DNA from: Brucella pseudogrignonensis
Lineage (GTDB): Bacteria; Pseudomonadota; Alphaproteobacteria; Rhizobiales; Rhizobiaceae
Length of the DNA: 64,000 nucleotides
Direction: 5' to 3'
Assembly (NCBI RefSeq): GCF_002252525.1
Contig: NZ_NNRM01000006.1
Location: forward strand, 248,001-312,000
The position numbers and the translations under genes are program-made. Below are positions 29,257-38,793 of the stretch, one piece after another. The notes under the pieces were generated by a model that saw nothing but the letters and a program-made list of their open reading frames with translations, searched no databases and was not told where the DNA came from. The stretch's first letter is position 1; each line of letters opens with the position of its first letter.

Positions 29257-29285
29257 TGTGATTGCACTAAACAGTGCCACCCACT

Positions 29286-29681
29286 CTAAACCTTGCTGAT
29301 CGCCTGTCCCACAACATAACCGAGCGCCGTTGCAGCCAGGCAGACGAAGAGCGAAATGCCGACATTCATAAGAGCGCGACCCGGCATCCCAAGCCGCAGC
29401 AACTCGAACGTCTGTACACTGAATGAGGAAAAGGTGGTGAAGCCACCACAAATACCGACCATAAAGGCAATACGCCATATTTCGGGCACTTCGAAACGGC
29501 TTGATGCCATCGTCATGGCGCCAAAAAAGGCGATAGCAAATGAACCGATGATGTTGACGACGATCGTACCCCACGGCAAATCTTTGCTCACCGGTGCCAG
29601 CCAGATGGCAAACCAGTAGCGCAAAACACTGCCAAGTGCTCCACCGATGGCGACGACGATCGTTCCCTGCATCTGTTCCAT
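29286..29681 (-). CDS. crcB: Fluoride ion channel CrcB/FluC
   Basis: Small membrane channel that exports fluoride as a dual-topology dimer. 131 residues with four helices. The family signatures [11 protein letters not shown], then [15 protein letters not shown] with the conserved Asn, and GFTTFSSFS with the Phe-box are intact. M4 (MQGTIV) is another possible start. No fluoride riboswitch is seen upstream. Confidence 0.95.
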   Translation of the reverse strand: MEQMQGTIVVAIGGALGSVLRYWFAIWLAPVSKDLPWGTIVVNIIGSFAIAFFGAMTMASSRFEVPEIWRIAFMVGICGGFTTFSSFSVQTFELLRLGMPGRALMNVGISLFVCLAATALGYVVGQAISKV

Positions 29682-29747
29682 TCCTATCCGTTGCTTGCGC
29701 GATCAATCGCACAGAACATGCGATATGCACAAATCACAGATAGAAGA

Positions 29748-30095
29748 TCAGAACAGCTTAACGCCGTCTTGGACTTTTTTATCGATTGCGGCGAGAACAA
29801 CATCGCCATTTTCGTCAGGAAAACCAAGTGTCAGCACTTCGGACATGAAGGGTCCGATCTGCCGTGGTGGAAAATTGACCACAGCCATGATCTGCCGACC
29901 GACCAGATCCTCCGGCTGATAATGCTTGGTGATTTGTGCAGACGACTTCTTAATACCGATCTTGTCGCCAAAATCGATCTTCAGCTTAAAAGCTGGCTTG
30001 CGTGCTTCCGGGAATGGCACGGCCTCAACGATAGTTCCTGTGCGAATATCGACCTTCTCGAAATCAGCCCAGTTGATCGTTTCAGTTCCGCTCAT
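29748..30095 (-). CDS. csaA: tRNA-binding domain protein CsaA
   Basis: OB-fold protein of 115 residues of the CsaA type, described in Bacillus as a chaperone with Sec-related activity and a tRNA-binding fold. The full family pattern is present: FEKVDIRTGTI, KSSAQITKHY, AVVNFPPRQIGPFMSEVLTLG. The frame stays open far upstream, but ATG 30095 gives the family start (MSGTETINWADF). Confidence 0.93.
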   Translation of the reverse strand: MSGTETINWADFEKVDIRTGTIVEAVPFPEARKPAFKLKIDFGDKIGIKKSSAQITKHYQPEDLVGRQIMAVVNFPPRQIGPFMSEVLTLGFPDENGDVVLAAIDKKVQDGVKLF

Positions 30096-30113
30096 TTTAT
30101 CCCCCCGAAAGTA

Positions 30114-30140
30114 AAATCCCGGCGAACCCTGCCGGGATTT
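30114..30140 (-). terminator. Intrinsic terminator after ybjN-like gene
   Basis: Perfect 10-base-pair stem AAATCCCGGC/GCCGGGATTT, minus-strand T-run short (ATTTTAC). Confidence 0.6.
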
Positions 30141-30147
30141 GAATTGA

Positions 30148-30648
30148 TTATGCGCGTCCGACCGTTTCAAACAGCACGCTTTCCAGCGCTTCACGCGCAC
30201 TGACACCGGACCAAACGACAAACTGAAACGCCTGGAAGTAGTTTTCGCAAGCTTCAAGCGCTGCCGAAAGCAACACTTCAACCTGACGGCTGGTCGGCTC
30301 CGCACCACCAGCAAGCAGAAGCGACTGACGATACATGATCGCGCCTTCCTGCTGCCAGAGATCGAAGTGGCCCATCAAAAGCTTTTCGTTGATGAGCGAC
30401 AGCAACCGCATCACTTCATTGACCCGAGGTTCAGCAACCTTGATGTCAAAGGCACAGGCCAGATGCAGAGCTTCAAAGTCCTCCATCCAGGAGAACGAGA
30501 TATGGTAGTCAGTCCAGTTACCTGCTACCGAAATTGCAATTTCGTCGTCGCCAGTCCGCTCGAACGTCCAGTCGTTTGAATTCGCAACATGCTCGATCAC
30601 ATCCACTGGATGTGCTTCGCGTGCAAATTCAAGCTCAAGAAGGCTCAT
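30148..30648 (-). CDS. YbjN domain-containing protein
   Basis: 166 residues of the YbjN/sensory-transduction-regulator family (class I chaperone-like fold). Function is not known in this group; E. coli YbjN overexpression affects stress and motility. The visible core runs NDWTFERTGDDEIAISVAG, then FEALHLACAFDIK and a Glu-rich helix with LLSLINEKLLMGHFDLW. ATG 30648 is chosen; the frame is open further but the added residues have no family likeness. Confidence 0.85.
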   Translation of the reverse strand: MSLLELEFAREAHPVDVIEHVANSNDWTFERTGDDEIAISVAGNWTDYHISFSWMEDFEALHLACAFDIKVAEPRVNEVMRLLSLINEKLLMGHFDLWQQEGAIMYRQSLLLAGGAEPTSRQVEVLLSAALEACENYFQAFQFVVWSGVSAREALESVLFETVGRA

Positions 30649-31076
30649 GTCCGTTTCCTGTTCTGGGAAGCGCCTCGAAAGACACCTCCAAATTCCCGGC
30701 GCGCAAGTTACTGCTCGCCCGTACCCGGCCCTGCACAAGAATAAGTGCAGAAAAACAGGCACGAATTGATCGGTTGAGGAACTGACATGCTTAGACAGCA
30801 TGCAACGCCTCAATGGCACACGCACATACGCAACTGATACTGGAAAGCAGCCTGGAAGACGCGAAAACTAAAACTACAGCCTCTCGCCGCTGCCTACATG
30901 ACCACATTACGAATCATGTAGTGTTTTCAGTCTATTGATGCTGAATCTGAACGCCAGCCCCTTTTATAAAAAGAGGCATTAAAGCATGTGGAAATATGAT
31001 TTGAGCGGACCGCAACCCCTGCCTTAAGCGACTCTAAGACAAGGGTTTTTGGCACTTACAGCCTGTTAATAAAAAA
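30649..31076. other. Intergenic region with unexplained hairpins
   Basis: 428 bases without a gene. It holds CTACATGA-N12-TCATGTAG (30894-30901 with 30914-30921), a short hairpin near 30957-30977, and a terminator-like hairpin (next entry). A small RNA on the plus strand is possible. The ybjN-like promoter should lie in 30649-30780. Confidence 0.45.
31015..31050 (+). terminator. Plus-strand terminator-like hairpin with no upstream gene
   Basis: Stem of ACCC, TG and CTTA blocks with two mismatches (31015-31028 with 31035-31046) and then TTTTT. The minus-strand side has no T-run, so it cannot simply be the end of the ubiK transcript. Confidence 0.45.
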
Positions 31077-31397
31077 TTATGAATTATCTTTGGATTTAGC
31101 AGCCGAAGCAGAGGTTTTTGCCGTTTTGGCAGTCGAATCAACTTCGAATTTGGCAAGACGGGCTTCCAATGCTTCAATTTTAACAAGCAGAGCAGCGTTT
31201 TCAGCACGCGCCTTGATTGCCATTTCACGCACCGCTTCGAAGTCTTCACGCTGCACGACATCGAGCGTATTGAGCACGCGTTCGCTCTGCGAGCGCAATG
31301 CTGTCTCTACTTCGCGGCGTACGCCTTGCGCAGCGCCTGCCGCATCAGTCACAAGCTTGGCGAGTTCATCGAGAACCCGGTTTGATCCGCTGGTCAT
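31077..31397 (-). CDS. ubiK: Ubiquinone biosynthesis accessory factor UbiK family (BMFP)
   Basis: 106 residues. The BMFP/YqiC domain is recognisable in VLDELAKLVTDAAGAAQGVRREV and in the coiled-coil half with REDFEAVREMAIKARAENAALL. In E. coli the protein helps UbiJ in aerobic ubiquinone synthesis; it also binds membranes. The C-terminal 20 residues are Ala/Lys/Ser-rich. The start ATG 31397 (MTSGSNRV) fits family length. Divergent from lgt. Confidence 0.88.
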   Translation of the reverse strand: MTSGSNRVLDELAKLVTDAAGAAQGVRREVETALRSQSERVLNTLDVVQREDFEAVREMAIKARAENAALLVKIEALEARLAKFEVDSTAKTAKTSASAAKSKDNS

Positions 31398-31549
31398 GGC
31401 ATTCTTTCCTATCTTCGATACGGTCTTGTTGAAAACCTGATTTTGAAATAGGGCCGTCTCGGTTCTGATGCAAGTGAAGCTGTATAAACGTGATGACTTG
31501 ACCACTCAGATATCGTCGCGCATCTTCCGCCGGAAAATGGAGTAATTGA

Positions 31550-32395
31550 ATGATAGAGACGTTGCTGCCGGTTTCGGCTCTGGCTTTTCCAAACATCGAT
31601 CCGGTGATCTTCTCGGTCGGCCCCCTCGCCGTTCATTGGTATGGGCTGGGATATGTCGTCGGCATCATGTTTGCATGGTGGTACGGCAAAAAGCTGCTAC
31701 GCAATCATCGTCTGTGGGGTAATAATCAGCCGCCAATGCAGCCCGAAGCGCTTGATGATTTTGTCATCTGGGCAGCGCTTGGCGTCGTGCTCGGCGGGCG
31801 TATCGGCTATGTGCTGTTCTATAACTTCTCCTATTATCTCTCCAATCCGCTGGCCATTCCTGCGGTATGGGATGGCGGCATGTCGTTCCATGGCGGAATC
31901 TTAGGCACCACAATCGCGATGATCTGGTTCGCGCGCTCGCGCGGCATCAAGGTCTGGAGCATGTTTGATGTGATTGCAGCAGGCGTCCCCGTCGGACTTG
32001 GCGTCGTGCGCGTGGCAAACTTCATCAATTCCGAGCTCTGGGGCCGTGTCAGCGATGTGCCATGGGCTTTCTATTTCCCAAATGGCGGACCAGAACCACG
32101 TCACCCAAGCCAGCTCTATGAAGCATTCCTCGAAGGCTTTGTGCTGTTCTTCGTTCTTCTTCTGCTCGTATGGGTTGGAAAAAAGCTGAAAGCCCCCGGC
32201 TTTATCGCTGGAACATTCGTCCTTGGTTATGGTCTCAGCCGCATTATCGTCGAGTTCTTCCGCGAACCGGATGCCCAGCTTGGCTATCTCTTCGGTGGCT
32301 GGCTGACCATGGGAATGATCCTCTCCCTTCCAATGGTTCTCATCGGCCTTTGGGCCATGTGGCGCGCCAATCGGGCAGCAGCGAAGAATGCCTGA
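31550..32395 (+). CDS. lgt: Prolipoprotein diacylglyceryl transferase
   Basis: Inner-membrane enzyme that puts diacylglycerol on the lipobox Cys of prolipoproteins. 281 residues with seven helices. Essential motifs: HGGILG, then the signature with [12 protein letters not shown], and [14 protein letters not shown]. The first gene of a run with midA, pgeF and an M24 gene; it overlaps midA by 8 bases. Several lipoproteins in this window (Kazal, extensin, 35.6 kb) would be its substrates. Confidence 0.97.
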   Translation: MIETLLPVSALAFPNIDPVIFSVGPLAVHWYGLGYVVGIMFAWWYGKKLLRNHRLWGNNQPPMQPEALDDFVIWAALGVVLGGRIGYVLFYNFSYYLSNPLAIPAVWDGGMSFHGGILGTTIAMIWFARSRGIKVWSMFDVIAAGVPVGLGVVRVANFINSELWGRVSDVPWAFYFPNGGPEPRHPSQLYEAFLEGFVLFFVLLLLVWVGKKLKAPGFIAGTFVLGYGLSRIIVEFFREPDAQLGYLFGGWLTMGMILSLPMVLIGLWAMWRANRAAAKNA

Positions 32396-33482
32396 GGCAA
32401 CACTGAAAGACCGGCTGAAACGACTGGTCGGCACCACAGGGCCGATCAGCGTCGCCGACTACATGGCCGCCTGCCTTGGTGATCGGGAACAGGGTTACTA
32501 CACCACACGCGAACCCTTCGGGCGGGACGGCGATTTCATCACCGCCCCTGAAGTCAGCCAGATGTTCGGCGAACTCATCGGCATCTGGTGTGTCGGCGTG
32601 TGGGACGCTCTCGGACGCCCTGATAACGCTGTACTTTGCGAAATTGGTCCCGGCCGCGGCACATTGATGAGTGATATGCTGCGTACGCTCGCCAAGCTCG
32701 CACCGCAAATGGCCGCTTCAATTCGTGTCGCCATGGTCGAGACCAGTCCGCGCCTCATTGAAAAGCAGAAGGAGAAGCTTTCAAACACCGGATATTCAAT
32801 CGACTGGTTTGAACGCTTTGCAGATATTCCTGATGGCCCGCTGATCCTCTTTTCCAACGAATTGTTCGACGCGATCCCGATCCGGCAGTTCGTGAAAGCC
32901 GATGGCCGCTTTGTCGAACGGCTGATCGCACTCAATGAACAAGACGAACTCCAGTTCGTCAGCGGCGCAGCAGGCATTGATGCAGCGCTTCTACCAGCAA
33001 ACCATCAGACAGTGCCCGACGGCACGATCTTTGAAGCCGCCCCTGCTCGCACCGCTTTGATGCAGGAAATTGCGCAGCGCATTGCCGCAATGCGAGGTGC
33101 AGCACTCTCCATCGATTATGGCCATCTGCAATCAGGCTTTGGCGATACGCTGCAAGCCATGCTGAAACATGCCTATGATGACGTCTTCGCCCACCCGGGA
33201 GAAGCAGACCTTACCAGCCATGTCGATTTCGACATGCTGGAAAAAACCGCGCGCAATTGCGGCTGCCTGACCGCAACCATGACGCAAGGTGACTTTCTGC
33301 TCGCTATGGGCCTCATCGACCGTGCCGGTCGCTTAGGTGCCGGGCGTGACGAAACTTTCCAGAATAAAATTCGCGAAGACGTCGAACGATTGGCGGCACC
33401 GGACCAGATGGGAACACTTTTCAAAGTGCTGGCAATTGCTGACCAACAAACAAAAATCTTCCCCCTTGATACATCCCAATAA
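32388..33482 (+). CDS. SAM-dependent methyltransferase, MidA/NDUFAF7 family
   Basis: 364 residues. In mitochondria the family (NDUFAF7) methylates an Arg of complex I subunit NDUFS2; a complex I assembly role is expected in alphaproteobacteria. The SAM site is [16 protein letters not shown]; also family-typical are [19 protein letters not shown] and [14 protein letters not shown]. Overlaps lgt by 8 bases (ATGCCTGA). Confidence 0.92.
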   Translation: MPEATLKDRLKRLVGTTGPISVADYMAACLGDREQGYYTTREPFGRDGDFITAPEVSQMFGELIGIWCVGVWDALGRPDNAVLCEIGPGRGTLMSDMLRTLAKLAPQMAASIRVAMVETSPRLIEKQKEKLSNTGYSIDWFERFADIPDGPLILFSNELFDAIPIRQFVKADGRFVERLIALNEQDELQFVSGAAGIDAALLPANHQTVPDGTIFEAAPARTALMQEIAQRIAAMRGAALSIDYGHLQSGFGDTLQAMLKHAYDDVFAHPGEADLTSHVDFDMLEKTARNCGCLTATMTQGDFLLAMGLIDRAGRLGAGRDETFQNKIREDVERLAAPDQMGTLFKVLAIADQQTKIFPLDTSQ

Positions 33483-33559
33483 ATTGCATCGTCAAAAAGC
33501 TTCAATTGACAAGCCAATCTTGCTCCCCCACCATCCAGCCGTTTGAAAAGAGAAAGCTA

Positions 33560-34357
33560 ATGATCGATAAGCCGCAACCGCTTCGCTCCCCTTTACTGGA
33601 CGGCCCTGCCGGATCAAACGGCAAGCGTATTGCGCATGGCTTTTTCACCCGCAAAGGTGGCGTTTCAGATGGCATTTACGCTGGCCTCAACGTTGGCAGC
33701 GGTTCAAATGACGTGCCGGAACTCGTGACCGAGAATCGCCGCCGCGTTGCCGAAACACTTGGTATTGCCTCCGACCATCTGATGACTGTGCATCAGGTTC
33801 ATTCGCCCGACGTGGTTTACGTCACAGAACCGTTGAGCTCACCACGTCCAAAGGCCGACGCAATGGTGACGAATGTTCCGGGCATTGCGATTGGCGCGCT
33901 ATCGGCTGATTGTGGCCCGGTGCTGTTTGCCGATCATGAATCAGGTGTCATCGGCTCGGCCCATGCAGGCTGGCGCGGTGCCTTTACAGGCGTACTTGAA
34001 AACACCGTTGAAGCGATGATCAAGCTGGGTGCCAGACGCGAGAACATTGTTGCCGTTCTTGGCCCAACGATTGGCCCCGAAAACTATGAAGTCGGACCGG
34101 AATTCTATTCAGAGTTCACTGGCAAAGACGCATCCTACACGAAATATTTTGAGCCTTCGGACAAGGAAGGCCACAAGCTTTTCGATCTCTGGACCTTCAT
34201 CACAGACCGTCTGACCAGCGCAGGTGTCAGAGCGGAAGCACTGCGTCAGTGCACCTATGCCGATGAAGACCAGTTTTATTCCTATCGGCGCACGACGCAT
34301 CGCGGCGAGCCAGATTACGGTCGTCAGATTGCTGCCATCGCCATTGTAGAAGATTAA
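33560..34357 (+). CDS. pgeF: PgeF/YfiH family multicopper-like purine hydrolase
   Basis: 265 residues. This family was called laccase or polyphenol oxidase and is now linked to purine nucleoside phosphorolysis/deamination and peptidoglycan editing. The metal site is intact: HQVHSPDVV, then LSADCGPVLFAD and GSAHAGWRGAFTGVLENTVEAM. ATG 33560 has GAAAAGAGAAAG upstream; the frame is open back to 33506 but the extra 18 residues are outside the family core. Third gene of the lgt run. Confidence 0.92.
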   Translation: MIDKPQPLRSPLLDGPAGSNGKRIAHGFFTRKGGVSDGIYAGLNVGSGSNDVPELVTENRRRVAETLGIASDHLMTVHQVHSPDVVYVTEPLSSPRPKADAMVTNVPGIAIGALSADCGPVLFADHESGVIGSAHAGWRGAFTGVLENTVEAMIKLGARRENIVAVLGPTIGPENYEVGPEFYSEFTGKDASYTKYFEPSDKEGHKLFDLWTFITDRLTSAGVRAEALRQCTYADEDQFYSYRRTTHRGEPDYGRQIAAIAIVED

Positions 34358-34367
34358 GGAGAACCGC

Positions 34368-35519
34368 ATGGCCCTTCACTTCGAGCCGGAAGAATTCGCC
34401 GCACGTCGCGACCGTCTGATCTTGAAGATGGAGGAAGAGAAACTGGATGCTTTGCTGCTTTTCGCGCAGGAAAGCATGTATTGGCTGACCGGCTATGACA
34501 CGTTCGGCTTTTGCTTTTTCCAGTGTCTCGTCGTCAAAGCTGACGGTACAAGCGTGTTGATGACACGCTCCGCCGATCTGAGGCAAGCGCGCCATACCTC
34601 TAACATCGAGAATATCGTTGTCTGGACTGATCGCGACAATGCAAACCCGGCAATCGATCTGCGCAACATTCTCACTGAGCTTGATCTGCTCGGCACGCGC
34701 ATCGGTATCGAATACCAGACCCACGGCCTCACCGGCGCCAATGCCCGCAAACTTGATGAGCAGTTGCAGAGCTTTGCCAAGCTCTATGATGCATCGGGCA
34801 TGGTCGACAGTCTGCGCCTTCTCAAAAGCCCTGCTGAAATTGCTTTCACCAAGCGCGCAGCGGAACTCAGTGATGATGCGCTTGATGCGGCCCTGAAACT
34901 GGTCAAGGCTGGCGCGAGTGAAGCCGATATTCTCGCTGCGATGATGGCAGCTAATTTTGCAGGCGATGGCGACTATCCGGCCAATGAATATATTATCGGC
35001 TCTGGAGCCGATGCCCTGCTTTGCCGCTACAAAGCGGGACGTCGCACACTTTCCGCCAATGACCAGCTCACGCTCGAATGGTCAGGCGTTTATCGCCATT
35101 ACCATGCACCGATGATGCGCACGATCATCATTGGTCAGCCAAGGCCTGAACATCAAAAGCTTTATGACGCCGCACGCGAAGCATTGGAAGCCGTTGAAGA
35201 AGCCATGACACCTGCTTCGACATTCGGCGATGTATTCGACGCGCATTCGCGCACGATGGAGGCGCATGGCCTTACCCGGCACAGGCTCAATGCCTGTGGT
35301 TATTCTGTGGGCGCACGCTTTACGCCATCATGGATGGACCCGCAGATGTTCTATTCGGGCAACCCTGAAAGCATCCAGCCTGATATGACGCTGTTTGCGC
35401 ACATGATCATTATGGATTCTGACACGGAAACGGCGATGACGCTGGGGCAAACATATCTCACCACAAATGGTGCAGCTCTGCCATTGTCCCGCCATTCTCT
35501 TGATATCATTGCCAAGTAG
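34368..35519 (+). CDS. M24-family protein, creatinase/ectoine-hydrolase-like, metal ligands missing
   Basis: 383 residues with the two-domain layout of the Xaa-Pro aminopeptidase/creatinase family: creatinase-type N domain (1-150), pita-bread C domain (155-375). The five metal ligands of the peptidases are replaced: E237 and P248 in place of the two Asp (region LEWSGVYRHYHAPMMRT), Y312 instead of His (GYSVGARF), H345 instead of Glu (LFAHMII), Q361 near the last Glu. This is the pattern of creatinase and DoeA/EutD ectoine hydrolase, which work without metal. Substrate unknown. It starts 10 bases after pgeF. Confidence 0.88.
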   Translation: MALHFEPEEFAARRDRLILKMEEEKLDALLLFAQESMYWLTGYDTFGFCFFQCLVVKADGTSVLMTRSADLRQARHTSNIENIVVWTDRDNANPAIDLRNILTELDLLGTRIGIEYQTHGLTGANARKLDEQLQSFAKLYDASGMVDSLRLLKSPAEIAFTKRAAELSDDALDAALKLVKAGASEADILAAMMAANFAGDGDYPANEYIIGSGADALLCRYKAGRRTLSANDQLTLEWSGVYRHYHAPMMRTIIIGQPRPEHQKLYDAAREALEAVEEAMTPASTFGDVFDAHSRTMEAHGLTRHRLNACGYSVGARFTPSWMDPQMFYSGNPESIQPDMTLFAHMIIMDSDTETAMTLGQTYLTTNGAALPLSRHSLDIIAK

Positions 35520-35585
35520 CGCACAATCGGCGATAAATCCGACTGGCGCGGGAGTGGTCTGCGCTTTCAGGAGATGAAGCTGAAC

Positions 35586-36173
35586 ATGAACAAGGCACAT
35601 CTTTCCGTGATGCTGTTGCTTGCTGGACTGCTTGCCGCCTGCAATAGCACTGAATCTGCATTGAATGTGCAGGGCGCCAATCAGCAATCCGGACAAACCA
35701 CAACACCACCTACGGGCCAAACGACTGACCCGGCAGCGACGCCTGCTGCCACAACGCCCGCACAGACAACGACGCCGACAGCACCGCAGCGTTCAGCATC
35801 GCTGAAGCCGGGCAAGCTTTATATTGCTCCCATCATCGGTGCGCCGGTTAATGTGGTCACTCCCCTCACCCACCGCATCAATGACGATGCGCGTGCAAAG
35901 GGCGTTGAGCTTTCAGGCAACAATGGCGCCGATGCAGCCTATGTCATGAAGGGCTATTTCTCGGTCCTGTCCGAAGATAATCAGACGACCGTACTCTATG
36001 TCTGGGACGTTATGGACGCCACCGGCAACCGCCTGCATCGCATTCAAGGGCAGGAAAAAGTACCAGGTGCTGCGGCAGACTCATGGAGCATCGTCCCGCC
36101 TTCTGCCATGCAATCAATCGCCGACAAGACCATGCAGGAATATTCGACCTGGCTTGCGGCAAATCGCGCATGA
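35586..36173 (+). CDS. Putative lipoprotein, Thr/Pro-rich N-terminal linker, unknown
   Basis: About 195 residues, not recognised as a named family. Lipobox LLAAC (helix MLLLAGLLAAC), then a 50-residue linker of repeated TTPPTGQT, PAATPAATT and PAQTTTPT units, then a compact domain from LKPGKLYIAPIIGAP to the end. That domain reads like a small periplasmic alpha/beta fold with YVMKGYFSVL and YVWDVMDATGNRLHRI. Start: ATG 35586 lies 12 bases after AGGAG, while ATG 35574 touches it, so the later is preferred. Confidence 0.75.
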   Translation: MNKAHLSVMLLLAGLLAACNSTESALNVQGANQQSGQTTTPPTGQTTDPAATPAATTPAQTTTPTAPQRSASLKPGKLYIAPIIGAPVNVVTPLTHRINDDARAKGVELSGNNGADAAYVMKGYFSVLSEDNQTTVLYVWDVMDATGNRLHRIQGQEKVPGAAADSWSIVPPSAMQSIADKTMQEYSTWLAANRA

Positions 36174-36346
36174 GAAAGCACTTATGCGGCAAAAGACTGA
36201 AATCTTTTGCTGAATCATGGGTGAAGCCCTGTGGGAAAGCACTTTGCAGAGGCTTTTTACTGTAATTGTGGCCAGACAGGACTTGCAATGACGGTGACTC
36301 TTTGCAATAGGCCGCTCATTCGAGAAAACCTTGAAAGCTGCGGCAC

Positions 36347-36461
36347 TTGACACCTTGTGAAAGAGTACGCGGCTTTAAAGTTTTTAAGAGTGGCATAGCG
36401 TAACCGAACTTACTTCGGCTCACGTTCACATAAGAGATTACGTCCGTTTCACGGACTTTTT
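36347..36461 (+). promoter_or_regulatory. Possible prs promoter and terminator-like leader hairpin
   Basis: A TTGACA (36347-36352) may be the -35 box. Further on comes CCGAA-CTTAC-TTCGG, then a terminator-like hairpin GTCCGT/ACGGAC (36442-36447 with 36451-36456) followed by five T, only 40 bases before the prs start. The bases CGTAA near 36399 could pair with TTACG at 36438-36442, an alternative fold that would compete with the hairpin. This looks like an attenuator or the end of a small RNA. The rest of the gap 36174-36346 shows nothing clear. Confidence 0.45.
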
Positions 36462-36501
36462 GCGACAGAACGAAACTGCTCCGGCTTCAGAGGCAAAAAG
36501 A

Positions 36502-37434
36502 ATGAAACTTTTCGCAGGCAACTCCAACCGGGTTCTTGCCGAATCCGTTGCTCAATATCTCAACATCCCGCTCGGTAAGGCCAGTGTTCGCCGTTTTGCC
36601 GATCAGGAAATCTTCGTAGAGATTCAGGAAAACGTGCGCGGCGAAGACGTATTCGTTCTGCAATCGACCTCCTATCCGGCAAACGACAATCTGATGGAAC
36701 TGCTGATCATGATCGACGCGTTTCGTCGTTCGTCAGCACGCCGCATCACTGCCGTTCTCCCTTATTTCGGCTATGCTCGTCAGGATCGTAAGCCAGGCCC
36801 ACGCACGCCGATCTCGGCAAAGCTGGTTGCCAACCTCATCACCGAAGCCGGTGCAAACCGCGTTCTGACGCTTGATCTTCATGCAGGTCAGATTCAGGGC
36901 TTCTTCGATATTCCGACCGACAACCTCTATGCTGTTCCGGTCATTGCGCGCGATGTGAAGGCAAATTACCCGACCGGCAATTGCATGGTCGTTTCGCCAG
37001 ACGTTGGCGGTGTGGTTCGTGCTCGTTCGCTCGCAAAGCGTATCGATGCTCAGCTCGCAATCGTTGATAAGCGCCGTGAACGTCCGGGTGAATCGGAAGT
37101 CATGAACGTCATTGGTGACGTCAGCGGCAAAGACTGCCTGCTGTTCGATGATATCGTCGATTCCGGCGGCACGCTCTGCAATGCGGCCGAAGCACTGCTT
37201 GCCAAGGGCGCGAAAAGCGTCACCGCTTACATCACACACGGCGTTCTGTCGGGTGGCGCTGTTGCCCGTATCGCTTCTTCAAAGCTGAAAGAGTTGGTCA
37301 TTACCGACTCGATCCAGCCAACAACCGCCATCAACGACGCTCCAAATATCCGCGTTCTGTCGATCTCCAGCCTCATCGGTGAAGCTGTTGCGCGTACTGC
37401 CGCTGAAGAGTCGGTTTCAAGCCTGTTCGATTAA
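36502..37434 (+). CDS. prs: Ribose-phosphate pyrophosphokinase
   Basis: Makes PRPP from ribose-5-phosphate and ATP, feeding purine, pyrimidine, His and Trp synthesis. 310 residues. Key motifs: [20 protein letters not shown], the ATP loop with YARQDRK, the divalent-cation loop [14 protein letters not shown] and the PRPP loop [17 protein letters not shown] 36502 gives the family start ([14 protein letters not shown]). Its stop lies 18 bases inside the 3' end of the opposite chrA gene. A terminator-like leader precedes it. Confidence 0.97.
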   Translation: MKLFAGNSNRVLAESVAQYLNIPLGKASVRRFADQEIFVEIQENVRGEDVFVLQSTSYPANDNLMELLIMIDAFRRSSARRITAVLPYFGYARQDRKPGPRTPISAKLVANLITEAGANRVLTLDLHAGQIQGFFDIPTDNLYAVPVIARDVKANYPTGNCMVVSPDVGGVVRARSLAKRIDAQLAIVDKRRERPGESEVMNVIGDVSGKDCLLFDDIVDSGGTLCNAAEALLAKGAKSVTAYITHGVLSGGAVARIASSKLKELVITDSIQPTTAINDAPNIRVLSISSLIGEAVARTAAEESVSSLFD

Positions 37435-38718
37435 TTTAATTACAATGCCCAGACATGCCGCAAGCAATAGCACGAGCGGCATGTTGAGCCTCAGAACGAT
37501 AAGCAATAATGCCGCCGCGCCTGCGATCAGGACGGCGGCATTGTCTATTGTGCTCCACATTGACATTGGCAGCGTGAAGGCACCGAGCGGCATTTCCCGA
37601 ACCTGTGCAAACAAGACGTGCAGCGAGAACCAGAGCGCCAGATTGGCAATCACGCCGACCACCGCCGCCGTGATCCCGCCAAGCATGGCGGACAGCCAGC
37701 GCAGCTGACGCAGGCGCTCCACAAAAGGCGCACCAGCCAATATCCAGAGAAAGCACGGCACGAAGGTAAACCAGAGGGCGATTAACCCGCCCACAAGCCC
37801 GCCGACCAGTGGCGGCAGACCAGATAGATTGGCTGCACCCACAAAGCCAACAAAGACCAATACTAATATCAGCGGCCCCGGTGTGGTTTCTGCCAGTCCC
37901 AGTCCGGTCAGCATTTCACCGGGTTTCATCCAGCCGAAATGTTCGACAGCCTGCTGCGCTGTATAGGACAGCGCTGCATAGGCTCCGCCAAAAGTGACGG
38001 CTGCAAGCTTAGAAAAAAACGCGGCCTCAGCTGTGAACACATGCTGCCCGCCAAAGATTAGATACAGCGCAATGAGTGGCACCAGCCACAAGCCACCCCA
38101 GATCAGGGTTTGCAGCGAAAACTCCCGAAATGCATGGGGAGCTGCGTGTGTAACAGAAGTTGCCACACCACAGCCTTTCAGCAAATGACGCAAACCGCCA
38201 GCTAAAGCTGCGAGCAGCACGACAATCGGAAAAGGTAGCTTCAGAAGCGCAATCGCAACGAAAGCTGCAATCGCTATCACATAAGAAAAGCCAGAAGCCA
38301 GTGTGCGCTTGGCCATCCGGTAAAGCGCTTCAAACACAACGGCCAGCACTGCCGCCTTGAGGCCAAACAACAGACCAGCAACTATATCGACATGCCCAAA
38401 GGCAACATAAAGCGCCGACAGAGCCAGCATCACGCTCGCACCGGGCAAAACAAACAAAAGCCCTGCCAGCAATCCACCGCGCCAGCCTTTCACAGCCCAG
38501 CCTGCATAGGTCGCAAGCTGCATGGCTTCCGGTCCCGGCAGCAACATACAGAAATTAAGGGCATGGATCAGTCGTTCCTGATCCATCCAGCGCTTTTCAT
38601 CAACAAGGATGCGCTGCAACATGGCAATCTGCGCAGCTGGCCCGCCAAACGACAAAAGCCCGACTTTGCCAAAAGTAACAAACAATTCTCGGAAATCAGG
38701 CTGCGGCGCTGTCGTCAT
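37417..38718 (-). CDS. chrA: Chromate efflux transporter ChrA, long form
   Basis: Inner-membrane chromate exporter of the CHR superfamily, 433 residues, with two homologous halves. The first half has [18 protein letters not shown] and [16 protein letters not shown]; the second has [16 protein letters not shown] and [17 protein letters not shown]. These are the paired FGG and PGP signatures. The gene ends inside the 3' end of prs (18 bases antisense overlap). Chromate transport is the family's known role but has not been shown for each member. Confidence 0.94.
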   Translation of the reverse strand: MTTAPQPDFRELFVTFGKVGLLSFGGPAAQIAMLQRILVDEKRWMDQERLIHALNFCMLLPGPEAMQLATYAGWAVKGWRGGLLAGLLFVLPGASVMLALSALYVAFGHVDIVAGLLFGLKAAVLAVVFEALYRMAKRTLASGFSYVIAIAAFVAIALLKLPFPIVVLLAALAGGLRHLLKGCGVATSVTHAAPHAFREFSLQTLIWGGLWLVPLIALYLIFGGQHVFTAEAAFFSKLAAVTFGGAYAALSYTAQQAVEHFGWMKPGEMLTGLGLAETTPGPLILVLVFVGFVGAANLSGLPPLVGGLVGGLIALWFTFVPCFLWILAGAPFVERLRQLRWLSAMLGGITAAVVGVIANLALWFSLHVLFAQVREMPLGAFTLPMSMWSTIDNAAVLIAGAAALLLIVLRLNMPLVLLLAACLGIVIKLIEQA

Positions 38719-38793
38719 TCTTGCTCTCTGTAAAATCCTCCCAGCAGTTACCGAGGATCATTACAGGTTCATGACGGTTTGCACAGAGCCGCT

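Noticed and set aside
29682-29750. Possible fluoride riboswitch before crcB
   Set aside because: The short spacer lacks the conserved pseudoknot bases; nothing resembling the motif was seen.
36174-36346. tRNA or small gene in the gap before prs
   Set aside because: No cloverleaf and no open frame with a ribosome site; short hairpins only.
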